64,000 nt of DNA, from positions 124,001 through 188,000 of the forward strand of contig NZ_SMCS01000001.1 of NCBI RefSeq assembly GCF_004342265.1, given 5' to 3'. Below, one piece after another: positions 43,844 to 51,739 of the stretch. Every line of letters begins with the position of its first letter. Position 1 is the first letter of the stretch. The translations under genes were made by a program, and so were the position numbers. Source of the stretch: Luteibacter rhizovicinus. GTDB taxonomy: Bacteria; Pseudomonadota; Gammaproteobacteria; Xanthomonadales; Rhodanobacteraceae. The notes below the pieces were generated by a model. That model was not told where the DNA came from. It ran no database searches and saw only the letters and a program-made list of their open reading frames with translations.

Positions 43844-44551
43844 ATGCAAGCCAACGCCAATGTCAGCGCCGAAGAAATCGCGCGCTTCGAGAAACTCGCC
43901 GCACGCTGGTGGGATCCCGACGGCGAGTCGCGCCCGTTACACGATCTGAATCCGGTGCGTTCGGCCTATGTCGCCGGTCGCGCCTCGCTGCGCGGCGCAC
44001 GTGTCGTCGACGTCGGTTGCGGCGGCGGCCTGCTTAGCGAGGCGCTGGCACGCGCCGGCGCGAACGTCACGGCCATCGATCTCGGCGACAAGCTGATCGA
44101 GATCGCGAAGCTGCACCTGTTCGAGTCGGAGCTTTCCGTCGACTACCGCGTGCAGTCCTCGTCGGACCTGGCCGAAGCCGAACCCGCATCGTTCGATGTC
44201 GTCTGCTGCATGGAACTGATCGAGCACGTGCCCGATCCGGCCGCGCTGGTGCACGATCTGTCGGCGATGCTGAAGCCCGGTGGCCAGCTGTTCCTGTCGA
44301 CGCTGAATCGCACGCCCGCGGCATTCGGCGCGGCCATCGTCGGCGCGGAGTATCTGATGCGCCTGCTGCCCCGCGGTACGCACCATTACGCCCAGTTCCT
44401 CAAGCCGTCCGAAGTGGCCGGCATGCTGCGCCGGTTCGATCTGGAACTCGAAGACATCCAGGGGCTGGCTTATAACCCGCTCACACGCAATGCGCGACTG
44501 ACTGGCAATACCTCGGTCAACTACGTGCTCAGCGCACGGAAGGTCGCATGA
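43844..44551 (+). CDS. ubiG: Ubiquinone biosynthesis O-methyltransferase UbiG
   Basis: The product (235 aa) performs both O-methylations of ubiquinone synthesis. The N-terminus (EIARFEKLAARWWDPDGESR) is diagnostic, motif I is VVDVGCGGGLLSE, and VCCMELIEHVPDP and TLNRTPAAFGAAIVGAEYLM (interfacial membrane segment) follow. ATG 43844 has GAGGTG 7 bases upstream. Its stop overlaps the phosphatase start by 4 bases. The presence of ubiG implies ubiquinone-based respiration. Confidence 0.96.
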   Translation: MQANANVSAEEIARFEKLAARWWDPDGESRPLHDLNPVRSAYVAGRASLRGARVVDVGCGGGLLSEALARAGANVTAIDLGDKLIEIAKLHLFESELSVDYRVQSSSDLAEAEPASFDVVCCMELIEHVPDPAALVHDLSAMLKPGGQLFLSTLNRTPAAFGAAIVGAEYLMRLLPRGTHHYAQFLKPSEVAGMLRRFDLELEDIQGLAYNPLTRNARLTGNTSVNYVLSARKVA

Positions 44552-45228
44552 ACCGGCCCGCGTTCGCGCCGGCCGGCGTCTTCTTCGACTTGGACGGCAC
44601 GCTGCTGGACAGTGCGCCGGATCTCTACGCCTCGCTGGTGATCCAGTGCGCGGAAGAAGGCGTTGCGCCGCCGCCGTACGAGCCGGTGCGCGCGGTGGTG
44701 TCGCGCGGTTCGCGTGCCGTGTTGTCGTGCGCTTTCCCCGAGGCCGACGACGCGGCGCTGCTCGCCCGCGTTCCGCGTTACCTGGAAATCTACGAAGCGT
44801 CGATGGCCTCGCATACCGTCGCGTTCGATGGCATCGAGCCGATGCTGGAAGCGCTCGACGCGCGCGGTATCGTCTGGGGCGTCGTCACGAACAAGCCGGG
44901 CTTCCTTACCGACGCGCTGCTGCCGCGACTCGTTCCGCACTGGAACACCGCGGCGGTCGTTTCCGGCGATACGTTGCCGGTAAAGAAACCCGATCCCGCT
45001 CCTGTGCTTTACGCCTGCGAACAGGCTGGCGTCGATCCGGCGCGTTGCGTGTTCGTCGGCGACGACCGGCGTGACATCCTCGCCGGTCGCGCCGCTGGCC
45101 TGTACACCGTGGCGGTTCGCTGGGGCTATCTCGACGGCGGCGATCCGGATGGCTGGGGCGCCGATGCCGTGGTCGATACACCAGCCGAACTGGCCGCCTT
45201 GCTCGGTCTGGGAGAAGTGGTCGCGTGA
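44548..45228 (+). CDS. HAD phosphatase: phosphoglycolate phosphatase or MurNAc-6-P phosphatase (MupP)
   Basis: The product (226 aa) is a HAD-superfamily hydrolase: motif I FFDLDGTLLDSAPD (Asp14 nucleophile, Asp16), motif II VVTNKPG, Lys in PVKKPDPAP and motif III VGDDRRDILAGRAAG. The sequence class is Gph-like. In Pseudomonas, the gene directly after ubiG is mupP, which makes N-acetylmuramate from its 6-phosphate for peptidoglycan recycling. The conserved position makes MupP at least as likely as phosphoglycolate phosphatase. It overlaps ubiG and the next gene by 4 bases each. Confidence 0.85.
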   Translation: MNRPAFAPAGVFFDLDGTLLDSAPDLYASLVIQCAEEGVAPPPYEPVRAVVSRGSRAVLSCAFPEADDAALLARVPRYLEIYEASMASHTVAFDGIEPMLEALDARGIVWGVVTNKPGFLTDALLPRLVPHWNTAAVVSGDTLPVKKPDPAPVLYACEQAGVDPARCVFVGDDRRDILAGRAAGLYTVAVRWGYLDGGDPDGWGADAVVDTPAELAALLGLGEVVA

Positions 45229-46061
45229 GCGAGGGTCCGATCTCGAGCTACGTGGACAAATGGCTGGCCGTCCAGCCGCAGCAGCGCATCGCGCTGCCGT
45301 TCGTCGACGCGTCCGAGCGCGACGTCCACGTGGCGCTCGCGGCGTTGGAACAGGAAATGATCGCCTCCGCATATGGCATTCGCGAGCCGCAGGTCGCGGC
45401 TGCCAAACTCAACTGGTGGGCCGAGGAGCTTTCCGGCGCGCCCGCCAGCGGCGGGCGACATCCGTTGACCAAGCTGCTGTGGTCCAGCGACCGCGCGCGA
45501 CGTGTGCCGGCGGAACGCTGGGTCGCGCCCGTGCTGGCTGCGATGGGGCAGATCGATCAGGGAACGGCCTCGGACTTCGCTGCCCAGATCGCAGCGGCCC
45601 GCGGCATGCACGGCGCGCTGGCGGAGCTGGAAACGGCCTGGTGGTACGGTTCCGATGCGTCCGCCGAAAAAGCCGCCCGGGTGGCCACGTTGTCGCATCT
45701 GCTGTTTTCGCTGTCGCGTCTGGAGCTGGATGCCGACCACGAGCGCCTGCCGTTGCCGATGTCGCGCCTGGCCCGGCATGGTCTCAGCCGGCAGCAGATG
45801 AAGTCGGACACGCCTGAGCGGCGCGAGGCGATGCGTGCGCAGTTGGCGGATATCGCCGCAGCCCTACGCGAGGCGATGGCGCTGGATGGCCCTCTGAGCG
45901 TGTTTCGCGGCCTCGAGGGCCGTACGGCGCTGACCATTGCTTGCGGGGCCGCTCGTGCCGCGGAGCCCATGGGGGCGCTACACCGCGGCCAGTCGCGGAC
46001 GGGGCCGGCCACGGCGTTCCGCGCGTGGCGCGCCGCCCGCGACAGTCGCCGTCGCGAATGA
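45225..46061 (+). CDS. Squalene/phytoene-synthase-like protein, probably non-catalytic
   Basis: The product (278 aa) resembles the squalene/phytoene synthase family in its helical core: VALAALEQEMIASAYGIREPQV, then AAAKLNWWAEELSG and HPLTKLL. That region aligns with the segments of phytoene synthases that carry the first DxxxD motif, but here no Asp pair is present, and the second DxxED motif is also missing. It is therefore closer to the NDUFAF6-like, degenerate branch than to a carotenoid enzyme. It starts at GTG 45225, overlapping the phosphatase stop by 4 bases. No carotenoid or hopanoid gene is adjacent. Function unknown. Confidence 0.6.
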   Translation: MSEGPISSYVDKWLAVQPQQRIALPFVDASERDVHVALAALEQEMIASAYGIREPQVAAAKLNWWAEELSGAPASGGRHPLTKLLWSSDRARRVPAERWVAPVLAAMGQIDQGTASDFAAQIAAARGMHGALAELETAWWYGSDASAEKAARVATLSHLLFSLSRLELDADHERLPLPMSRLARHGLSRQQMKSDTPERREAMRAQLADIAAALREAMALDGPLSVFRGLEGRTALTIACGAARAAEPMGALHRGQSRTGPATAFRAWRAARDSRRRE

Positions 46062-46169
46062 AACGAAACGCAGCGTTTCCCGCACTCAACCATTGACCCG
46101 TCGGGGGCTGGCCCCATAACGGTGACGCAGGCCGGCCCGAAGGCCCGGCAGGACTCATCAGGAACAAGC

Positions 46170-47093
46170 ATGTACATCCACGACTCCATTCCCCGTCTCA
46201 TGCCCGATGTCGCCTCGCAGGAACATGCGCTGGCCATCGGCACGCTCGACTGGGTCGGTATGGACGGCATGGAAATGCCCGTCGCTTTCGACGCCGGAGA
46301 CGGCGACGTGCGCGGCACCAGCGCCCGCGTCGGCGCATGGGTCAATCTGATCCGTCCCGAAGCGCGCGGCATCCATATGTCGCGGCTGTACCTTCTTGTC
46401 GAGCAGTATCTGTCCGCGGAAACCGTCACCTCGGCCGGTCTCAAGACCCTTCTTCAGGCTTTCCTTACGTCGCACGCGGATCTGTCCGACCATGCGCGCA
46501 TCACCCTCCGCTTCGAGCACCTGGTACGTCGCCGCGCCCTGCGCAGCGACAACAGCGGTTGGCGCGCATATCCGATCACCCTGGACGCCACGCTTTCCGG
46601 CGACCGTTTCGCGCTGGAAATCACGACCGACGTTGTGTATTCCTCGACTTGTCCCGCTTCGGCGGCGCTGTCGCGCCAGTTGATCCAGGAGCGCTTCGCT
46701 CAGAATTTCCCCGCGGACCGCGAGCTGGATCGCGACACGATCCTCAAGTGGCTTGGCAGCGAGCAAGGCATCGTCGCTACACCGCACGCCCAGCGCAGCA
46801 CCGCAACGCTGCGTGTGCGGCCGGTTTCGGACGAGGGCTTCCCGCTGATCGACATGATCGATCGCGTGGAATCCGCGCTGGGTACGCCAGTGCAAACGGC
46901 GGTGAAGCGTGAGGACGAGCAGGCGTTCGCGCTGGCGAATGGCGGCAATCTGATGTTCTGCGAGGATGCGGCGCGCCGGATTCAGAAGACGCTGGAAGCC
47001 GATGCGCGTATCGCGGATTTCCATGTGCGCATTGCGCACCATGAGAGTCTGCATCCGCACGATGCAGTGGCATTTGCGAGCAAGGCGCGCTAA
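46170..47093 (+). CDS. folE2: GTP cyclohydrolase FolE2 (type IB)
   Basis: The product (307 aa) converts GTP to dihydroneopterin triphosphate, the first step of folate (and queuosine) synthesis. DWVGMDGMEMPV near the start, the catalytic Cys in YSSTCPASAALS and the C-terminal ARRIQKTLE with HHESLHPHDAVA are hallmarks of COG1469. FolE2 does not require zinc, unlike FolE. ATG 46170 has AGGAA 5 bases upstream. Two GC-rich hairpins precede it (46103-46115 and about 46132-46149). Whether a FolE paralogue exists elsewhere cannot be seen. Confidence 0.95.
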   Translation: MYIHDSIPRLMPDVASQEHALAIGTLDWVGMDGMEMPVAFDAGDGDVRGTSARVGAWVNLIRPEARGIHMSRLYLLVEQYLSAETVTSAGLKTLLQAFLTSHADLSDHARITLRFEHLVRRRALRSDNSGWRAYPITLDATLSGDRFALEITTDVVYSSTCPASAALSRQLIQERFAQNFPADRELDRDTILKWLGSEQGIVATPHAQRSTATLRVRPVSDEGFPLIDMIDRVESALGTPVQTAVKREDEQAFALANGGNLMFCEDAARRIQKTLEADARIADFHVRIAHHESLHPHDAVAFASKAR

Positions 47094-47148
47094 ACGCGCT
47101 TTTGCCGTCGAGGGAACGTGTTCGACCCTTCGACGCATCTGTCCCTCA

Positions 47149-47326
47149 CCGTCGCCCCTGCGCAGGCAGGGGCCCAGGGCGATAACGCTATAGGTAGGCG
47201 ATATCGCTGACGGCTGCGCTCTTAAGGGCGTGAATGAGCGTTGTCGCGATGTCCCCGCACACCTGTGCGCTATGTCCCCGGTCCATACACCCGCGCAGGA
47301 GCGACGATGCGGGTTGAGGGGGACAT
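47149..47326. repeat. Short palindromic repeat and three copies of ATGTCCCC
   Basis: CCCCTGC (47155-47161) pairs with GCAGGGG (47166-47172) inside a longer string of the kind often dispersed in proteobacterial genomes. ATGTCCCCG occurs at 47249-47257 and 47272-47280, and the reverse complement GGGGACAT at 47319-47326. The gap 47094-47334 holds no gene. Inverted terminal motifs could be traces of a mobile element end (inference). Confidence 0.35.
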
Positions 47327-47334
47327 TGGGTGGC

Positions 47335-48138
47335 CTAACGCCCGATTCCCGGCAACAGCAGCGGATCCAGCCGCGTCCCGAACCAGTTGAACCCCCAGTG
47401 CACATGCGGCCCCGTCGCGCGGCCGGTCATGCCCGCCGCCCCGATGATCTGCCCCTGCGTCACACGCTGTCCTACCTTCACGTCCAGGCGCGACAGGTGC
47501 AGGAAGTTCGAGGTCAGGCCAAACCCGTGGTCGAGCAGGATGGTGCCGCCGGTCAGATACAGGTCGGGCGCCGCGAACGTCACGATGCCCGGGGCCGGTG
47601 CCTTCACCGGCGTGCCCTGCGGCACGGCGATATCCATGCCCGAGTGCGGCGCCTTGGGATCGCCGTTATAGATGCGCTGATTGCCGAAGCGGCCGCTGAT
47701 GCGCCCCTGCACCGGCCAGACGAACCCTTTCGCGAAATCTTCCCGATCGTCGTCGCGGTTGCGCGCGGCGGTGACGAGAGCCTGTTCGCGCTGGATGCGC
47801 GCGGCGATTTCGGGTGGCGGGTTCACGGTCTTCGGCGGCACGCCTTCGACGCGCTCGATAGGCCAGTCGCGGGGCGTGACCGTTAGCCGCTGACGCTGTG
47901 TCGACCCGCCGGGCGCCGTTATGGCGACGTCGATGGGACCGCCCTCATCGCGGCCGGCGCCAAAGACGAATGTGCCGTCCTCGCCCACGCGCACCGCTTT
48001 GCCAGCCACGCTGACGCGCGAGCCCGGTGCGGCGTGTCCCATGACAAGACCGCCCTGGGACACGGACGAGGGCAGGTCCGCGGCCACGACCGTCGCGCTG
48101 AACGCCAGTGCGAGCAGCGCAATCAGATGTCGATGCAT
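47335..48138 (-). CDS. Secreted M23-family metallopeptidase
   Basis: The product (267 aa) has a Sec signal peptide (HLIALLALAFSATVVAA), an N-terminal beta-rich domain with RVSVAGKAVRVGEDGTFVFGAGRD, and a LytM/M23 domain. Zinc ligands are in PHSGMDIAVP and the HVHWGF box, with GRFGNQRIYNG before them. All ligands of an active endopeptidase are present (HxxxD and HxH). It would cleave peptidoglycan crosslinks in the periplasm. ATG 48138 overlaps the dihydroorotase stop (TGATG), so both genes are on one transcript. Confidence 0.87.
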   Translation of the reverse strand: MHRHLIALLALAFSATVVAADLPSSVSQGGLVMGHAAPGSRVSVAGKAVRVGEDGTFVFGAGRDEGGPIDVAITAPGGSTQRQRLTVTPRDWPIERVEGVPPKTVNPPPEIAARIQREQALVTAARNRDDDREDFAKGFVWPVQGRISGRFGNQRIYNGDPKAPHSGMDIAVPQGTPVKAPAPGIVTFAAPDLYLTGGTILLDHGFGLTSNFLHLSRLDVKVGQRVTQGQIIGAAGMTGRATGPHVHWGFNWFGTRLDPLLLPGIGR

Positions 48139-49475
48139 CAACGATCGAACGCCAGACGCTGGCCACGCACGCTATCGTCGACTTTCTTGCCGTCCCAGAC
48201 CCGCTGTCCGTTGACGAAGGTCGACGCGATGCTGGTACGGAACGTCGTGCCTTCGAACGGCGACCAGCCGCACTTGGACAGCACCTCCGCGCGGGTAACC
48301 GTGTGCGGGGTTGCCGGATCGACCAGCACCAGGTCGGCCGCGTAGCCTTCACGGAGAAAGCCGCGCTTGTCGACATCGAACAGCTTGGCCGGCGCGTGGC
48401 AGACCGCTTCCACGATGCGCTCCAGCGTCAGCTTGCCCTCGAAAACGCGCTCCAGCGCCGCCTGCAGGGCGAACTGCACCAGCGGCAGGCCGGACGGCGC
48501 CTTGTCGTACTTCTGCTCCTTTTCCTCGAGCAGGTGCGGCGCGTGATCCGTCGCCAGCACGTCGATGCGGCCTTCGGCCAGCGCTTTGGTGATGGCTTCG
48601 CGGTCGTTCGCCGTCTTGATCGCAGGATTGCACTTGATCAGGAAGCCGAGCTTCTCGTAGTCGGCATCGCTGAAATGCAGGAAGTGCACGCAGGTTTCGG
48701 CCGTGATCTTCTTCCCTTCGATCGGGCCCGGTTCGAACAGGGCGAGTTCGTCGGCGGTCGAGATGTGCAGCACGTGCAGACGCGTGCCGTGCTTCTTCGC
48801 CAGCGCGATCGCCAGGCGCGTGGACTTGATGCAGGCCTCGCGTGAGCGGATCAACGGATGCTCGCGGGCGGGGATATCCTCGCCGTATACCTCGTGCGCC
48901 TTCGCGAGATTCGCGTCGATCATCGGGGTGTCTTCGCAATGCGTGATGATCGGCGTGGGCACGTCGCGGAAGATGGCGTCCAGCGTTTCGGGGTTGTCGA
49001 CCAGCATGTTGCCGGTCGACGCGCCCATGAATACCTTCACGCCCGGCGCGGATTTCGGGTCGAGCGTGCGGATGGCTTCGAGGTTGTCGTTGCTGGCGCC
49101 GAGGTAGAAAGCGTAGTTTACGGCCGAGGTTTCGGCGGCGCGCGTGTACTTCGCTTCGAGCGAGTCGCGGTCAAGCGCCGGCGGCTTCGTATTCGGCATT
49201 TCCATGTAGCTGGTGATACCGCCGGCGGCACAGGCGCGAGATTCGCTGTAGATGTCCGCCTTGGCCGTAAGGCCGGGTTCGCGGAAATGCACCTGGTCGT
49301 CGATCATCCCCGGCAGCAGCCACAGGCCGTTGGCGTCGATCACCTGTTCGTCACCGATCCTTGTCAGTCCCTCGCCGATAGTCTCGATTTTTCCGTTCCG
49401 GACGCGGAGATCGCCTATCCATCGGCGGCCTTCGTTAATCATCTCGGCGTTCTTGAACAGCCAGGCATCAGTCAT
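48138..49475 (-). CDS. pyrC: Dihydroorotase, class I type, with a changed HxH motif
   Basis: The product (445 aa) is an amidohydrolase of the dihydroorotase/allantoinase group. The metal site has Lys in GVKVFMGAST, His in ITHCEDTP and HVLHISTADE, and Asp in ATDHAPH. The first metal motif reads DDQVHFREPG, with Gln where most have His. Substrate segments (FREPG, MEMPNTKP) match dihydroorotase rather than allantoinase. It acts in pyrimidine synthesis. ATG 49475 has AAGGAG 9 bases upstream. It overlaps yidD by 8 bases upstream and the M23 gene downstream. Confidence 0.87.
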   Translation of the reverse strand: MTDAWLFKNAEMINEGRRWIGDLRVRNGKIETIGEGLTRIGDEQVIDANGLWLLPGMIDDQVHFREPGLTAKADIYSESRACAAGGITSYMEMPNTKPPALDRDSLEAKYTRAAETSAVNYAFYLGASNDNLEAIRTLDPKSAPGVKVFMGASTGNMLVDNPETLDAIFRDVPTPIITHCEDTPMIDANLAKAHEVYGEDIPAREHPLIRSREACIKSTRLAIALAKKHGTRLHVLHISTADELALFEPGPIEGKKITAETCVHFLHFSDADYEKLGFLIKCNPAIKTANDREAITKALAEGRIDVLATDHAPHLLEEKEQKYDKAPSGLPLVQFALQAALERVFEGKLTLERIVEAVCHAPAKLFDVDKRGFLREGYAADLVLVDPATPHTVTRAEVLSKCGWSPFEGTTFRTSIASTFVNGQRVWDGKKVDDSVRGQRLAFDR

Positions 49476-49740
49476 GCGAATGTGCTCCTTGGGCGCCACA
49501 GCGGCGCAGGACAAATTGTTCGGGTACGGGATCGTCTCCGCCCTCGCACAGCGGTTGGCATCGGAGGATGCGCCAGATGGCGAGGACCATGCCACGCATC
49601 GGACCGAAGCGTGCAATGGCAACACGTGCATAATCGGAACAGGATGGATGGAACCGGCAACGTTGTCCAAGCAGCGGACTCAGCCAGCGTTTATAGAGGG
49701 AGAGCAGGGAGATGAGGAGGCGGGCCACGGTATCCGGCAT
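49468..49740 (-). CDS. yidD: Membrane protein insertion efficiency factor YidD
   Basis: The product (90 aa) has the compact YidD family pattern: an amphipathic N-terminal helix (LLISLLSLYKRWLSPLLG), RCRFHPSCSDYARVAI, and WRILRCQPLCEGG with the three conserved Cys. YidD assists YidC-mediated insertion. The gene usually lies next to rnpA and yidC near the origin; here it lies before pyrC instead. ATG 49740 is preferred to an upstream start at 49812, though neither has a clear ribosome-binding site. Confidence 0.9.
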   Translation of the reverse strand: MPDTVARLLISLLSLYKRWLSPLLGQRCRFHPSCSDYARVAIARFGPMRGMVLAIWRILRCQPLCEGGDDPVPEQFVLRRCGAQGAHSHD

Positions 49741-49856
49741 CGGCCGGGCAGGGTGCCGGCAACCTTTAAGGTTTATAAGTATTCCAGAAGATGGGTTGCT
49801 GGGGTAACACATCTGGGCTATAACACCCCGCCGCCACGGCCACTAAGGTGAAGGAT

Positions 49857-50990
49857 ATGGCGAAAACCGCTCGTAGTTCCGTAGTAGCCAAAGCAACCGC
49901 CGGGAAAGGTGGTGCCAAGGCCGGTGACGCGAAAAAGGGCCATGCGGCCGCTTCCGGGGGGAAGAGCGTCAAACCCGCGTCGAAGACGTCGGCTCGACCC
50001 GTAGCGAAGGCTGCGAAAAAGGCGGTCAAGACCGTCAAGCCCGTAGCCGGCAAAGCGCCTGCGAAGCCCGTCAAGGCAGCGAAGGCTGTGGTAAAGAAAG
50101 TCGTGGCCAAGCAGGCCCCGGCGAAGAAGGCCGTTCCGGTGGCCCGTCCCAAGCCTGCGGCGAAACCCGTGGCGAAGGTCGCAAAGCCAGCCGCACCGGC
50201 AAAGAAGGCCGCCACGAAGGCGGTGGTAAAGAAAGTCGCCACAAAGGCACCGGCCAAGGCCGTCAAGCCGGCACCCAAGAAAGCCGCAGCACCCGTCACC
50301 AGGACGGCCGCTCCAAAGCAGGCATCCGCCTCGCCCAAAGCGGCCCCCGCACCGGCAGTGAAAAAAACCGCTGTCGCGCAAGATGTCGTCAGACCCACAC
50401 CGGGCCGTATGGCGTCCGCCGTTGCCGTTGCGCCACCCCGGACAGCGTCCGCGGTGTCCAGCCGCTCTTCTTCCAAGAACGAAAAGTCCACGCAATCACG
50501 AATGAATAGTCTTGCCTCAAAATCCGCCGACAACGGCGTGACCCGCGAAGACGGGCGTTACGCACTGCCCGCCACGACGCAGATCGAGTTGCCCAAGGGC
50601 TATCGCCCGAAGGCGGACGAGGAATACATGAATCCTCGTCACCTCGCCTATTTCCGCAACAAGCTGCGCGACTGGCGCGATCAGCTGGTCGAAGAGTCGC
50701 GTCAGACGATGGACAACCTCCGTGAGGAAGTCCGTGACGTTGGCGATGAAGCCGAACGTGCTACGCGCGAAACCGAAAACTCGCTCGAACTGCGTACGCG
50801 CGACCGTTACCGTAAGCTGATTTCCAAGATCGACAAGGCCTTGCGCCGGATCGAGGAAGGACGCTACGGTTTCTGCGAAGAGACAGACGAAGAGATCGGT
50901 GTAGACCGCCTCGACGCCCGTCCCATCGCTACGCTGTCGCTCGATGCGCAGGAACGTCGCGAACATCTGCAGAAGCAGATGGGCGACTGA
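49857..50990 (+). CDS. dksA: DksA-family protein with histone-H1-like N-terminal extension and no zinc site
   Basis: The product (377 aa) has two parts. Residues 1-215 are a low-complexity Lys/Ala/Pro chain with repeats such as KPVAKVAKPAAPAKKAA, like bacterial histone-H1-type tails. Residues 216-377 are a DksA domain: long coiled coil with tip residues DEAERA, then SLELRTRDRYRKLISKID and the globular part. The four zinc cysteines of DksA are reduced to one, Cys340 (FCEETDEE), and the second pair reads SLDAQ. Zinc-free DksA proteins are known (Pseudomonas DksA2). It should bind the RNA polymerase secondary channel with ppGpp; DNA or RNA binding by the tail is inferred. Start ATG 49857 follows AAGGTGAAGG. 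An internal ATG at 50502 could give the core alone. Confidence 0.88.
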   Translation: MAKTARSSVVAKATAGKGGAKAGDAKKGHAAASGGKSVKPASKTSARPVAKAAKKAVKTVKPVAGKAPAKPVKAAKAVVKKVVAKQAPAKKAVPVARPKPAAKPVAKVAKPAAPAKKAATKAVVKKVATKAPAKAVKPAPKKAAAPVTRTAAPKQASASPKAAPAPAVKKTAVAQDVVRPTPGRMASAVAVAPPRTASAVSSRSSSKNEKSTQSRMNSLASKSADNGVTREDGRYALPATTQIELPKGYRPKADEEYMNPRHLAYFRNKLRDWRDQLVEESRQTMDNLREEVRDVGDEAERATRETENSLELRTRDRYRKLISKIDKALRRIEEGRYGFCEETDEEIGVDRLDARPIATLSLDAQERREHLQKQMGD

Positions 50991-51015
50991 TTCGCTGAGT
51001 CGATACGTACGAAGA

Positions 51016-51043
51016 AAAGCCCCGCTCTGGCGGGGCTTTTTTT
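51016..51043 (+). terminator. Intrinsic terminator after dksA
   Basis: A 10-bp stem (51016-51025 with 51030-51039) with a 4-base loop is followed by a T tract of more than six, a strong rho-independent signal. Confidence 0.92.
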
Positions 51044-51112
51044 GTGGTTCTTCACGCCTTTTCGGGGGACGGCTCGGCTTTGCCATCGCTTTCGCGCTGT
51101 GACGTTTCGGGG

Positions 51113-51351
51113 GAGCCGTCGGCCACCACCCTCGACGCTCCGGCTTCACCGTCGCTCGGGGAAGGAGAGCCGCTGCGCGGCTTTTGTTCTATGGCTGCGC
51201 CCCGTCGCGCCCGCGCTGCGGGCGGGGGTTTTTGATTCGGCCTCCCTGCCTCAGCAAAAACGGCGGACCGTCCAGGTCCGCCCCCTGCGGGCCTGATCCG
51301 CCCTTCGCGCTCGGTTGCGCAAGTCGCGTCGAGGGTGGTGGCCGACGGCTC
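51113..51351. repeat. Large inverted repeat in noncoding DNA, 26-bp perfect arms
   Basis: The arms 51113-51138 and 51326-51351 are perfect reverse complements over 26 bases, with imperfect pairing beyond the outer ends (about 35 bases in all). They enclose 187 bases that contain smaller hairpins, including GCGGACC...GGTCCGC near 51262-51282. Frames across the region on both strands are open because of high GC but lack protein-like composition. This gap (51044-51739) holds no gene that I accept. Confidence 0.6.
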
Positions 51352-51482
51352 TCCCGAACGCTGCGGTCACGTGGAGGAGAGCGTCGCATCGACGCATGGA
51401 TAGGCGACCGCATGCCGGTCCGCGCCATCCACGTGCTCCGCTCACGCTCTCCCACAACAAACCGCAGTCGACGGTGCCGTGG

Positions 51483-51599
51483 CCGGGTTGGCCCTTGGGG
51501 CCGCCTTAGCCGAGGGCCGCGATGCCTAGTGACGGAGCGAAGCGGCGCTACGGCCCGCTCCCGCAGGGACGGCGCCGAAGGCCCCAAGGGCCAACCCGG
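51483..51599. repeat. Second inverted repeat, 20-bp perfect arms
   Basis: The arms 51483-51502 and 51580-51599 are perfect reverse complements over 20 bases; each arm itself holds GGCCC...GGGCC symmetry. The 77-base interior has GC-rich paired segments. Together with the first inverted repeat it makes a compound, structured noncoding element of about 500 bases. Confidence 0.6.
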
Positions 51600-51739
51600 T
51601 CGCGGCTTCCCCGAGGCACGAGCGTGAGCCGACGAAACCGCTGAGATAACACGAGCCGCTTTTGTTGCGACGACGTGCCCGCTCCCGAGCAATCGGGCGA
51701 AACGATCGGTAAGATGCCCGAAACCCGAAGGATGGACTC

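Noticed and set aside
51184-51692. Overlapping plus and minus frames in the gap after dksA
   Set aside because: They fall on inverted repeats, have no ribosome-binding site or protein-like composition, and both strands are open only because of high GC.
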